From assembly GCF_020166335.1 (NCBI RefSeq), contig NZ_JAIUJR010000002.1, positions 248,001 to 312,000 of the forward strand: a DNA stretch of 64,000 nt, in the 5' to 3' direction. The translations under genes were made by a program, and so were the position numbers. The stretch's first letter is position 1. Every line of letters starts with the position of its first letter. The notes below the pieces were generated by a model. It ran no database searches, was not told the origin of the DNA, and saw only the letters and a list, made by a program, of their open reading frames with translations. This DNA is from Winogradskyella alexanderae (GTDB taxonomy: Bacteria; Bacteroidota; Bacteroidia; Flavobacteriales; Flavobacteriaceae). Below, in pieces: positions 52,744 through 59,889 of this stretch.

Positions 52744-53142
52744 ATGCGCATACAAGTAAAAGATTTTATGTCAGCTCCAGTCACAGCTGCTATGAAAGAT
52801 GAAAACGTTTTGGAAATTAGAACACTGATGAAAGAAAAGGGAATCCACGCCATTCCAATTATTTCATATGCCAATGACAAGCTAAAGGTCGATAAGACTA
52901 TCGAAGGTATTATAACTGCAACAGATATCAGTGAAGAAGTGAGTAATGATGCCACAATAGAAGATATCATGACAGCTTCAAACGTTTTAGTGGTTCACGT
53001 CGATGCAAGTGCTAAAGCAGCTGCAAAAATGATGCTGAAACACAATGTACATCACATAGTAGCAATGGAAGACGGTGAAATTAAGGGTATGCTCAGTTCT
53101 CTGGACTTTGTCAAATTAGTAGCAGAACATTCATTAGAATAA
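52744..53142 (+). CDS. Two-CBS-domain protein
   Basis: 132 residues from the ATG at 52744 (MRIQVKDFMSAPV); an upstream TTG-started frame is less likely. Tandem CBS motifs: EIRTLMKEKGIHAIPI near 22-37 with GIITATDISEE, and AAKMMLKHNVHHIVAM near 98-113 with GMLSSLDFVKLV. Such free-standing CBS pairs bind adenine nucleotides and sense energy state. Its promoter has the shared palindrome, and the ferredoxin/Kor operon follows 134 nt later with its own copy. Confidence 0.9.
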   Translation: MRIQVKDFMSAPVTAAMKDENVLEIRTLMKEKGIHAIPIISYANDKLKVDKTIEGIITATDISEEVSNDATIEDIMTASNVLVVHVDASAKAAAKMMLKHNVHHIVAMEDGEIKGMLSSLDFVKLVAEHSLE

Positions 53143-53186
53143 GTGAACTAACATCAAAAAAAGCCGTTGTTACAACATTATTAGTC

Positions 53187-53230
53187 ATGACAAATATCAT
53201 GTTTATTTCAATGAACTTAGCGTAACTTTA
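53187..53230 (+). promoter_or_regulatory. Palindrome plus -7 box before the ferredoxin/Kor operon
   Basis: ATGACAAATATCAT at 53187-53200 and TAACTTTA at 53223-53230, centre-to-T distance 29.5 bp. The 14-mer is identical to those at 59682 and 59799. Confidence 0.75.
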
Positions 53231-53276
53231 TTAATTATACAATTGATACGTCAATTTTGTATCTAAATTTAAGAAT

Positions 53277-53501
53277 ATGGCAAAAGTTAAAGGAGCAATA
53301 GTTGTTGACACCGAGACCTGTAAAGGTTGTGAAGTCTGTATTCCGGTTTGTCAAGAAAACGTCATAAGCATGTCTACAACCGTTAACCGAAAAGGCTACC
53401 ACTATGCCTATATGAGCAATCCTGACGCATGTACAGGATGTACCAATTGCGCTATAGTTTGTCCCGATCGTGCCATTACGGTGTATCGTGCAAAAGTCTA
53501 A
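53277..53501 (+). CDS. korD: 2x[4Fe-4S] ferredoxin subunit of 2-oxoacid:ferredoxin oxidoreductase
   Basis: 74 residues with two full CxxCxxCxxxC motifs: C15, C18, C21, C25 and C52, C55, C58, C62. It starts the four-gene set D-A-B-C of a 2-oxoglutarate (or branched 2-oxoacid) ferredoxin oxidoreductase, 24 nt before the alpha gene, and would carry electrons inside the complex. Clustered with identical order in KorDABC/VorDABC operons. Confidence 0.88.
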   Translation: MAKVKGAIVVDTETCKGCEVCIPVCQENVISMSTTVNRKGYHYAYMSNPDACTGCTNCAIVCPDRAITVYRAKV

Positions 53502-53525
53502 ATGTATTTCATTAAAACATAATAT

Positions 53526-54617
53526 ATGTCCGAATTAAGATTAATGAAGGGAAATGAAGCATTAGCTGAAGCCGCCATTAGAGCGGGTGCTGATGCTTAT
53601 TTTGGATATCCTATCACGCCTCAATCTGAGGTTATTGAATATTTAATGACAGAACGTCCTGAAGAACGAACTGGAATGGTTGTCTTACAAGCCGAGAGTG
53701 AGGTTGCCGCCATCAATATGGTTTATGGTGCTGCCAGCACTGGAAAACGTGCTATGACCTCATCGTCAAGTCCAGGCGTTTCTCTTAAGCTTGAAGGCGT
53801 GTCTTATTTGGCTGGTGCCGAATTACCAGCCGTAATCGTAAATGTGATGCGAGGAGGACCAGGTCTTGGAACCATTCAACCGTCACAAGCCGATTATTTC
53901 CAAGCGGTGAAAGGTGGTGGTCACGGTGACTACAAATTGTATGTTTTAGCACCTGCCTCAGTACAGGAAATGTCCGATTTTGTGTCTGATGCCTTTGATA
54001 TCGCTTTTAAATACCGTGCACCAGTTTTAATTCTATCCGATGGATTAATAGGTCAAATGATGGAAAAAGTAGTGCTAAAGGACCAGAAAGATCGTATGCC
54101 AGATGAAGAGATTATCAAACGCTATGGTAGCTGGGCCACAACAGGTAAAAAAGGAAGAGAACGAAATATCGTCACCTCACTGGATTTGATACCGGAAAAA
54201 ATGGAAGCACGAGTACATCGATTAATGAAGAAATATGAACAGATGGAACGTGAAGACCTACGTTATGAAATGATACAATGTGAAGATGCCGAATATCTTT
54301 TCGTTGCCTATGGTTCAAGTTCCAGAATAGCACAAAAAGCGGTACAATTAGCACGAGAAAAAGGTATTAAAGTTGGCCTGTTAAGACCGATAACCTTATT
54401 CCCTTTCCCAAAACAACAATTACTAGTACTAGCGCATCAGGTGAAAGGCATATTGAGTGTTGAGTTAAGCACCGGACAAATGGTTGAAGATGTGAGATTG
54501 GCTGTTAAGGGTAGAGTGCCTGTTAAACATTATGGTAGAACTGGGGGAAGCATTCATACACCTGAAGAAGTTTTGGAAGCCTTAGAACAAAAAATAATAA
54601 GCGATGGAAGTAATTGA
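53526..54617 (+). CDS. korA: 2-oxoacid:ferredoxin oxidoreductase alpha subunit (KorA/VorB-like)
   Basis: 363 residues. KGNEALAEAAIRAGADAYFGYPITPQSE near 8-35 begins the pyrimidine-binding domain, followed by SSPGVSLKLEG near 80 and a C-terminal transketolase-like domain (VKGILSVELSTGQMVEDVR). With the beta subunit it oxidatively decarboxylates a 2-oxoacid to the acyl-CoA, reducing ferredoxin; the exact 2-oxoacid is not decided by eye. Overlaps the beta gene by 14 nt. Confidence 0.9.
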   Translation: MSELRLMKGNEALAEAAIRAGADAYFGYPITPQSEVIEYLMTERPEERTGMVVLQAESEVAAINMVYGAASTGKRAMTSSSSPGVSLKLEGVSYLAGAELPAVIVNVMRGGPGLGTIQPSQADYFQAVKGGGHGDYKLYVLAPASVQEMSDFVSDAFDIAFKYRAPVLILSDGLIGQMMEKVVLKDQKDRMPDEEIIKRYGSWATTGKKGRERNIVTSLDLIPEKMEARVHRLMKKYEQMEREDLRYEMIQCEDAEYLFVAYGSSSRIAQKAVQLAREKGIKVGLLRPITLFPFPKQQLLVLAHQVKGILSVELSTGQMVEDVRLAVKGRVPVKHYGRTGGSIHTPEEVLEALEQKIISDGSN

Positions 54618-55380
54618 TATCATAAAACCCGAAAATCAGGTATTTAATAAAACCTGCTTAATGACTGATACAACCTTGTCTTACTGTCCAGGTTGCGGTC
54701 ATGGCGTTGCACACAACCTAGCCATGGAAGTCATTGACGAATTAGGCATTGTCGAAGATACTATTGGAGTTGCTCCTGTAGGTTGTTCGGTATTGGCGTA
54801 TGATTTTATGAATGTAGATATTACCCAAGCCGCTCATGGACGTGCTCCTGCCCTAGCAACAGCTATTTCAAGAACATGGCCTGATAAATACGTGTTTACC
54901 TATCAAGGTGATGGTGATTTGGCAGCAATTGGCACGGCCGAAACGATTCATGCGTGCAACAGAGGGGAAAACATCGTAATCATATTTGTGAATAACGGTA
55001 TTTACGGAATGACAGGAGGCCAAATGGCACCGACTACTTTACCTGGTATGTCTACCTCAACCTCCCCATATGGCAGAGACATCGAGACCATGGGAATGCC
55101 ATTAAAAATTACCGAACTCATTGCAAATTTGCCGGGAACATACTATGTAACACGTCAAGCCGTCCATACGCATAAGCATGTACGGAAAGCGAAGAAGGCT
55201 ATTAAAACAGCCTTTGAAAATACACGATTAAAGAAAGGTCTCTCTTTTATAGAAATTGTGTCCAATTGTAACTCCGGATGGAAAATGAATCCAAACGATT
55301 CAAATGTGTGGATGGAAGAAAATATGTTCCCCTATTTCCCATTAGGCGATATTAAAGTAAAAGGCAAATTAAAACAATAG
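54604..55380 (+). CDS. korB: 2-oxoacid:ferredoxin oxidoreductase beta subunit (TPP-binding)
   Basis: 258 residues. SYCPGCGHGVAHNLAMEVI near 22-40 has the CxxC found in KorB/VorA proteins; the TPP-Mg motif runs from GDGDLAAIG near 102 to NNGIYGMTGGQ near 130. Reverse-TCA-type or amino-acid-linked enzymes share this form. ATG lies inside the alpha gene (14-nt overlap), 2 nt before gamma. Confidence 0.92.
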   Translation: MEVIDIIKPENQVFNKTCLMTDTTLSYCPGCGHGVAHNLAMEVIDELGIVEDTIGVAPVGCSVLAYDFMNVDITQAAHGRAPALATAISRTWPDKYVFTYQGDGDLAAIGTAETIHACNRGENIVIIFVNNGIYGMTGGQMAPTTLPGMSTSTSPYGRDIETMGMPLKITELIANLPGTYYVTRQAVHTHKHVRKAKKAIKTAFENTRLKKGLSFIEIVSNCNSGWKMNPNDSNVWMEENMFPYFPLGDIKVKGKLKQ

Positions 55381-55382
55381 TC

Positions 55383-55952
55383 ATGACAGAAGAAATTATT
55401 ATAGCAGGATTTGGTGGTCAAGGTGTATTATCCATGGGAAAAATACTGGCATACTCAGGCATGATGCAAGGTGAAGAAGTGAGCTGGATGCCATCTTACG
55501 GACCTGAAATGCGTGGTGGTACGGCCAATGTCACGGTTATACTAAGTGACGACCGTATAAGTTCACCCTATTTAAAAGTCTATGATACAGCCATTATCCT
55601 CAACCAGCAATCCATGGATAAGTTTGAACACTCGGTGAAACCCGGTGGTGTTTTAATTTATGATCCTAATGGTATTATAGATCACCCAACCAGAACCGAT
55701 ATTGCTATCTATCAGATTGAAGGCAATCGCTTGGCTACAGAAATGGGTAATAAGAAGGTGTTTAATATGATTGTATTGGGTGGCTTCTTGAAGGTGAAAC
55801 CCATAGTGCAGCTAGACAATGTGATTGCAGGCTTAAAGAAATCTTTACCGGAACGCTATCATCACTTAATTCCTTTAAACAAGGAAGCCATTACAAAAGG
55901 CATGCAGCATATAATCTCTTATAAAGTTGAAAGTGCACTGATTGATCATTAG
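55383..55952 (+). CDS. korC: 2-oxoacid:ferredoxin oxidoreductase gamma subunit
   Basis: 189 residues. GFGGQGVLSMGKILAYSGM near 9-27 and PSYGPEMRGGTANVTVILSD near 39-58 are the gamma-subunit signature (CoA-binding domain III). Final gene of the operon, followed by a long hairpin at 55981-56023. Confidence 0.92.
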   Translation: MTEEIIIAGFGGQGVLSMGKILAYSGMMQGEEVSWMPSYGPEMRGGTANVTVILSDDRISSPYLKVYDTAIILNQQSMDKFEHSVKPGGVLIYDPNGIIDHPTRTDIAIYQIEGNRLATEMGNKKVFNMIVLGGFLKVKPIVQLDNVIAGLKKSLPERYHHLIPLNKEAITKGMQHIISYKVESALIDH

Positions 55953-55980
55953 TGACGTTTAATACATCAATCAGAAACAC

Positions 55981-56023
55981 AAATGATGTGTATCTTTTAG
56001 AGACTAATTGATACACATCATTT
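55981..56023 (+). terminator. Hairpin terminator after korC
   Basis: 14-bp perfect stem AAATGATGTGTATC/GATACACATCATTT with a 15-nt loop, then a T-rich tail. It stands between convergent genes and may act on both strands. Confidence 0.75.
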
Positions 56024-56053
56024 TAGTTTTGCTTTTATCTTAATACATTTTGC

Positions 56054-56683
56054 CTAGAAGACACCGCCACCACCATTGTCATTATCATCGTCATCATCTT
56101 CACAGGATACACCATGGGCAATGATGAAAATCTCACCAGAAACATCTGTTAAGGAATAAGCGTCTGATGAGGCATCGTCTAATGCATTTTGATGTGGATA
56201 TTGACCAGGTGCCACAGTTGGGTTACCATTATTATCGGTCGGATACGGCAGTTCGCCAACGTATAAGTGGGTTTCATTTAATACAAAACCGTCAAACATG
56301 TCAAAGTTTACATCAACAGTTCCAAGACCTTCATCATAGTTTACACTGATGGTACCCACATGAGTACCTTTATCGGTATCGCATTGTCCGGCACCAGAAT
56401 ACAAGTCAAAACTATAGTCGCCACCAGATAATGGCCCTATGGTCCATCCCCAACGATTAAATCCATCATCTAAAAAACATGTTGAATTATCCTCACCTCC
56501 AATGGCAAATAGGGTCTCACATGATTCTTCTTCTTCAGGTGCATCATCGTCATCGTCTTGCCCAGCATTAGATTGGTTAGTAATGTCATCTAATTGAAAT
56601 GCATCTACTTCTATTGCTTCTGTCTGGCAGGAGAATGAGAATACCAAGGCCAAACAGACAAAATAAGTGCTTAAGTTTTTCAT
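56054..56683 (-). CDS. Acidic secreted lipoprotein, unknown function
   Basis: 209 residues from the ATG at 56683; an earlier in-frame start at 56734 lies before the signal. Lipoprotein signal with FSFSC (Cys19). Two Asp/Glu clusters: DDDDDAPEEEESCE near 45-58 and EDDDDDNDNGGGG at the C-terminal end. The middle looks beta-rich (GDYSFDLYSGAGQC, VSVNYDEGL type strands). Four cysteines in the mature part could form disulfides. Family not recognised. Confidence 0.65.
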   Translation of the reverse strand: MKNLSTYFVCLALVFSFSCQTEAIEVDAFQLDDITNQSNAGQDDDDDAPEEEESCETLFAIGGEDNSTCFLDDGFNRWGWTIGPLSGGDYSFDLYSGAGQCDTDKGTHVGTISVNYDEGLGTVDVNFDMFDGFVLNETHLYVGELPYPTDNNGNPTVAPGQYPHQNALDDASSDAYSLTDVSGEIFIIAHGVSCEDDDDDNDNGGGGVF

Positions 56684-56787
56684 AATAGTTCTTTTTGGGA
56701 TTTTAAAAGTAGTGCCTATTCCTATTAACGACAAATTTTTTCGATGTGTTGCAGTTTAGTGTAGTACTTATATTAATAGTGAGGATA

Positions 56788-56831
56788 CTGATGTAGGTCA
56801 TTTTAGTTTTGCTATTCCATTACTATTTTTA
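56788..56831 (+). promoter_or_regulatory. Palindrome (one mismatch) plus -7 box before the ArsC-fold gene
   Basis: CTGATGTAGGTCAT at 56788-56801 (half-sites CTGAT/GTCAT, first base deviating) and TATTTTTA at 56824-56831; the centre-to-T distance is again 29.5 bp. Weakest site of the six but with identical geometry. Confidence 0.55.
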
Positions 56832-56865
56832 TTTAGCTGAGATTTAACCATTAATATCAATAGTC

Positions 56866-57231
56866 ATGAAAGCAATAACCACATCACCACGACAAATTAC
56901 ATTATACTACAGCTCTAAATCCGTTAGGGCCAAACAAACGATGGTCTATGCCATTGCAGAAGGTTTGCCGGTCTCTTCCATTGATATTACAAAAACACCG
57001 CTTACGGGTACACAGATTGCCAATTTGGCCTACCGCTTAGGCCTAGAAATTAAGGACTTGGTTAACCAAGACCACCCAAATTACGAGGAGAAATTTGAGC
57101 ATGCCGATTTATCAGACAGAGACTGGATGAAAATGATACAGCACAATCCTGATATTATGAAACAGCCTATCGCTTTAAGAGGCGATATTGCCATTTTGGT
57201 AGAAACACCAACGGATATTATTAAAATCTGA
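56866..57231 (+). CDS. ArsC/Spx-fold protein without the catalytic cysteine
   Basis: 121 residues. The layout follows the ArsC family: ITLYYSSKSVRAKQTMVYA (strand and helix 1), GLEIKDLVNQDHP (insert), and MIQHNPDIMKQPIAL, close to the xxNPxLIxRPI signature. Where ArsC has its cysteine, this has serines (YYSSKS), and there is no cysteine at all in the protein, so it cannot be a classical arsenate reductase or redox switch. It stands far from the ars operon, behind a shared-regulon promoter. Role unknown. Confidence 0.75.
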   Translation: MKAITTSPRQITLYYSSKSVRAKQTMVYAIAEGLPVSSIDITKTPLTGTQIANLAYRLGLEIKDLVNQDHPNYEEKFEHADLSDRDWMKMIQHNPDIMKQPIALRGDIAILVETPTDIIKI

Positions 57232-57237
57232 GCGTAT

Positions 57238-57675
57238 TTACTTTAATAGTTCCAACAGTAAATTATTATACTTATTAATATTAATGAGCCTTAAATTAAG
57301 GTCTATGCGCTTGTTTTTAAAGTCTTTTTTAAGGTAGGTTATCATCAAAAAAAGGCTTTCTATAAGCTTTTCTAAATCGTAGCCCTGAATACGCTTTATC
57401 TTGTAATTTTCTGCAAGTGTTTTGGTAACCTTTTTTCGTGATATCGCCAAATAGGGCAACTCGTATCTTACAGCCGCAGCAAGCTCTACGGTTTCCAGGT
57501 TTTTAATAATCTCTACCCGCCGTTCATCATCTATAGCTAAAGACAAGCTTACATCCATTAAAAACTGCAGGTTTAGTTTAGCCTCAGTGCGTAAGGCACG
57601 TTTTACGGCACCTATTTTTGAGGCTTGGCTAGCACCTTCTTTCGCCACATCGTAGATGTCTTTGATGATACTCAT
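57238..57675 (-). CDS. Helical protein, unknown
   Basis: 145 residues, all-helical and basic, no membrane segment. KEGASQASKIGAVKRALRTEAKL near 13-35 precedes a leucine-rich body; the N-terminal motif DIYDVAKEGA recalls small Flavobacteriia proteins of unknown role. 18 nt downstream of the DUF2188 gene, same strand. Convergent with the ArsC-fold gene, 6 nt apart. Confidence 0.55.
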   Translation of the reverse strand: MSIIKDIYDVAKEGASQASKIGAVKRALRTEAKLNLQFLMDVSLSLAIDDERRVEIIKNLETVELAAAVRYELPYLAISRKKVTKTLAENYKIKRIQGYDLEKLIESLFLMITYLKKDFKNKRIDLNLRLININKYNNLLLELLK

Positions 57676-57693
57676 TTTTATAACTTAATTATT

Positions 57694-57978
57694 CTAATCT
57701 TCTGCATAACTAATACGTTCGCGTATGCCACCACTTTCACGATGGATAATGACATCGGCTTTTTTGCGTTTGGCCAAGGTTTTAGCCTTTCGTATGGCAG
57801 TGCTTTGTTTTCTGTGTTTGGAGGTGATGCGCTTATTGCCCTCTCTTCTTACGGCCCAACCGTTTTCAAATGGTACTATATGCTGATGCCAAGTACGTTT
57901 TGGGCTATGCCCTAAGGCTTTTATTATAGCTTCTATCAGTTGTTTTATCGCATTTACCAAATTGTTATTACTAGACAT
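57694..57978 (-). CDS. DUF2188 domain-containing protein
   Basis: 94 residues. The C-terminal two thirds match DUF2188: HIVPFENGWAVRREGNKR, TAIRKAKTLAKRKKADVIIH and GGIRERISY. Here it is preceded by a 25-residue helical leader. Strongly basic. Function unknown; often near stress genes or mobile DNA. Confidence 0.78.
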   Translation of the reverse strand: MSSNNNLVNAIKQLIEAIIKALGHSPKRTWHQHIVPFENGWAVRREGNKRITSKHRKQSTAIRKAKTLAKRKKADVIIHRESGGIRERISYAED

Positions 57979-58043
57979 CTGTTTACGTTCAATTACCGTA
58001 AAGTTAATTATTCCGTTCCTTTTTGCAGACTAAAACCAAAAAA

Positions 58044-58073
58044 CAAAATCCAGTACTTGCATACTGGATTTTG
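58044..58073 (-). terminator. Terminator of the FadL-type porin gene
   Basis: 12-bp perfect stem CAAAATCCAGTA/TACTGGATTTTG with a 6-nt loop. On the minus strand it is followed by GTTTTTTG, and it starts 42 nt after the porin stop. Confidence 0.82.
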
Positions 58074-58114
58074 AACATTAACCATTAAAAAATCAATAAT
58101 CTTAAGATAAATTC

Positions 58115-59557
58115 TTAATCTGTAGTCTTTCGCTTGAATGTATAATTAATACCAAACATAGCCATTGATGTGGTCATATCATAAGATACGGTTGTACCAG
58201 GAATCTTACCTAATGGGTTACTTGGTGTAATTTGTCTTGGGTCTAATATTTGCCCTTCGGTAGCACCATCACTATCACCATAATGGTAAACAGCATCTAG
58301 TCGCCAATTATCATTAATCTCATAACTTAATCCAAATTGGTAAGCATTCTTTATAATAGCTGTTGCCGGTGTAGAGAAAAACGCGAGCTCCTCATCTATT
58401 GGATTAGAACTGTAGGTGTAACCCACTCTAAGTGGTACGTTTTTAATGCCTTTATATTGCAATCCCACAGAGAGGATTGAAATATCTTGCCATCCAAAAC
58501 CTTGTACAGCTCCTGTTGGGAATCCATTGCTTCCAATTTCCCAACCACTGGCTTCAAAACCTTCTGTATTTTCATAAAATACACGTCTAAAATCCAGGGC
58601 AAAGTCAAAATTAGTAAAAGAATACCCTAAACCAAGGGACATAATCGCGGGATAATCCATCTGAAAATTAACGTCAGGTGCATCTGAGCCATCTAAGTAC
58701 TTATTATCAAATTCAAATTCTCCAAACGTCTGATTGGTTTTGTAAGAAGCTCCTAGTTTTAAGCCAGACCCTGAATCATAAAAAATACCTACTTGAGCAC
58801 CAAATCCAATGGCGGGTGTACTATCTGCTTTTGGATAACCTCTTCCACTCCCTCCCATTGAGGCAGGAAAATCAGGTGATGCCAGAGGATTAGGGTTTAA
58901 CTCCAGTGCCGCATAATTAAAGTTAGGCTGAATACCAATAGATATCTTATCGGTTAGCTCATAGGCATAAGTACCACTTACTTGCAATAACAAATAATCA
59001 GACTCAATACGTCCAAATCCATTAAGCCCTTGAGGCCAATTTATTGCGTTAGAATTATTAGGATTCCAATTCATATTAGGGTTGCCACTCATATCCATAG
59101 GTAAATTGGTTTCTTGAGGAAATGTTACCCCAAAACCACTGATGCCAAATGCAGATACGCCAAAAGTGTGCTTACTGTCTTCTTTTCCCCATACCATTCC
59201 GATTGCAGGTAAATAAGAGATCCCTCTATCATCTTCAGTTGTCCCAAAAACGCGAGGTGATGCTGGTGAACCTGGTCCAAAAGCGCCCTCTGGATATAAT
59301 AATCCTGCAGGTAAGCTAGAGCTCAATTCTGGTGATGAGAAGAACAATCCTAAATCGAACTTTAAGATTTTATCATCAAAAACTGAGATTGCCGCGGGAT
59401 TCCAATGCATGGCACCTGAAATATCCAATGGTTGCGCCGTTGCAGCACCGCCCATTGACATATTTACGGAGCCAACACCCTGCATGATATGACCAGTCTG
59501 GGCATACAGACCAATCGAAAATAATAGCAAGATAAATTTAGTACAAGTTGTTTTCAT
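58115..59557 (-). CDS. FadL/OmpP1/TodX-type outer-membrane transporter
   Basis: 480 residues. Signal peptide (about 1-19), then the FadL hatch region QGVGSVNMSMGGAATAQPLDISGAMHWNPAAISVFDD. A long beta-barrel ends MAMFGINYTFKRK with aromatic strand ends. Family members pass hydrophobic compounds (fatty acids, aromatics) across the outer membrane. Its divergent promoter (59652-59695) carries the shared palindrome, so it likely belongs to the same regulon as the neighbouring SQR operon. Confidence 0.88.
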   Translation of the reverse strand: MKTTCTKFILLLFSIGLYAQTGHIMQGVGSVNMSMGGAATAQPLDISGAMHWNPAAISVFDDKILKFDLGLFFSSPELSSSLPAGLLYPEGAFGPGSPASPRVFGTTEDDRGISYLPAIGMVWGKEDSKHTFGVSAFGISGFGVTFPQETNLPMDMSGNPNMNWNPNNSNAINWPQGLNGFGRIESDYLLLQVSGTYAYELTDKISIGIQPNFNYAALELNPNPLASPDFPASMGGSGRGYPKADSTPAIGFGAQVGIFYDSGSGLKLGASYKTNQTFGEFEFDNKYLDGSDAPDVNFQMDYPAIMSLGLGYSFTNFDFALDFRRVFYENTEGFEASGWEIGSNGFPTGAVQGFGWQDISILSVGLQYKGIKNVPLRVGYTYSSNPIDEELAFFSTPATAIIKNAYQFGLSYEINDNWRLDAVYHYGDSDGATEGQILDPRQITPSNPLGKIPGTTVSYDMTTSMAMFGINYTFKRKTTD

Positions 59558-59651
59558 TAGTAATAGTTTTAAACATTCCGCGATTAAAAAGGCTTTATAT
59601 AATAGGATTATTCATCACGTAATAGAATGTTGGTTAATACTTAGCCAATAG

Positions 59652-59695
59652 CAAATTTAAGTGGCAAATAGTTGTTGTCTTATGACAAATATCAT
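59652..59695 (-). promoter_or_regulatory. Palindrome plus -7 box of the FadL-type gene (minus strand)
   Basis: ATGACAAATATCAT on the plus strand at 59682-59695. Read on the minus strand, the -7 box is TAAATTTG at 59659-59652; the centre-to-T distance is 29.5 bp, exactly as in the plus-strand sites. The leader to the ATG is about 80-95 nt. Confidence 0.7.
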
Positions 59696-59798
59696 AAAAC
59701 GAAATTCGCACATGATATAAATTTAAATCCTTCGTAAACACCAATAAAATCAATGGTTTTCGAAGGCTAAACTTAAGTAACATTTGTTACATAAGTAT

Positions 59799-59842
59799 AT
59801 GACAAATATCATGCTACAAGTTGACCTATCACGGTAACTTTA
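59799..59842 (+). promoter_or_regulatory. Palindrome plus -7 box of the SQR-TusE-DsrE operon
   Basis: ATGACAAATATCAT at 59799-59812 and TAACTTTA at 59835-59842, centre-to-T distance 29.5 bp. A second dyad GTAAC-ATTT-GTTAC lies at 59777-59790, its centre 22 bp upstream. The gap 59558-59889 (332 bp) otherwise holds only these two divergent promoters and an imperfect hairpin at 59729-59766. Confidence 0.75.
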
Positions 59843-59889
59843 CAATCTGGAACCAAAGAATATTTACATAAATTCTAAAAATTAAAACA

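Noticed and set aside
56008..56021. TTGATACACATCAT resembles a seventh copy of the regulon palindrome
   Set aside because: It is one arm of the perfect 14-bp hairpin terminator after korC, and no gene or -7 box lies at the required distance on either strand.
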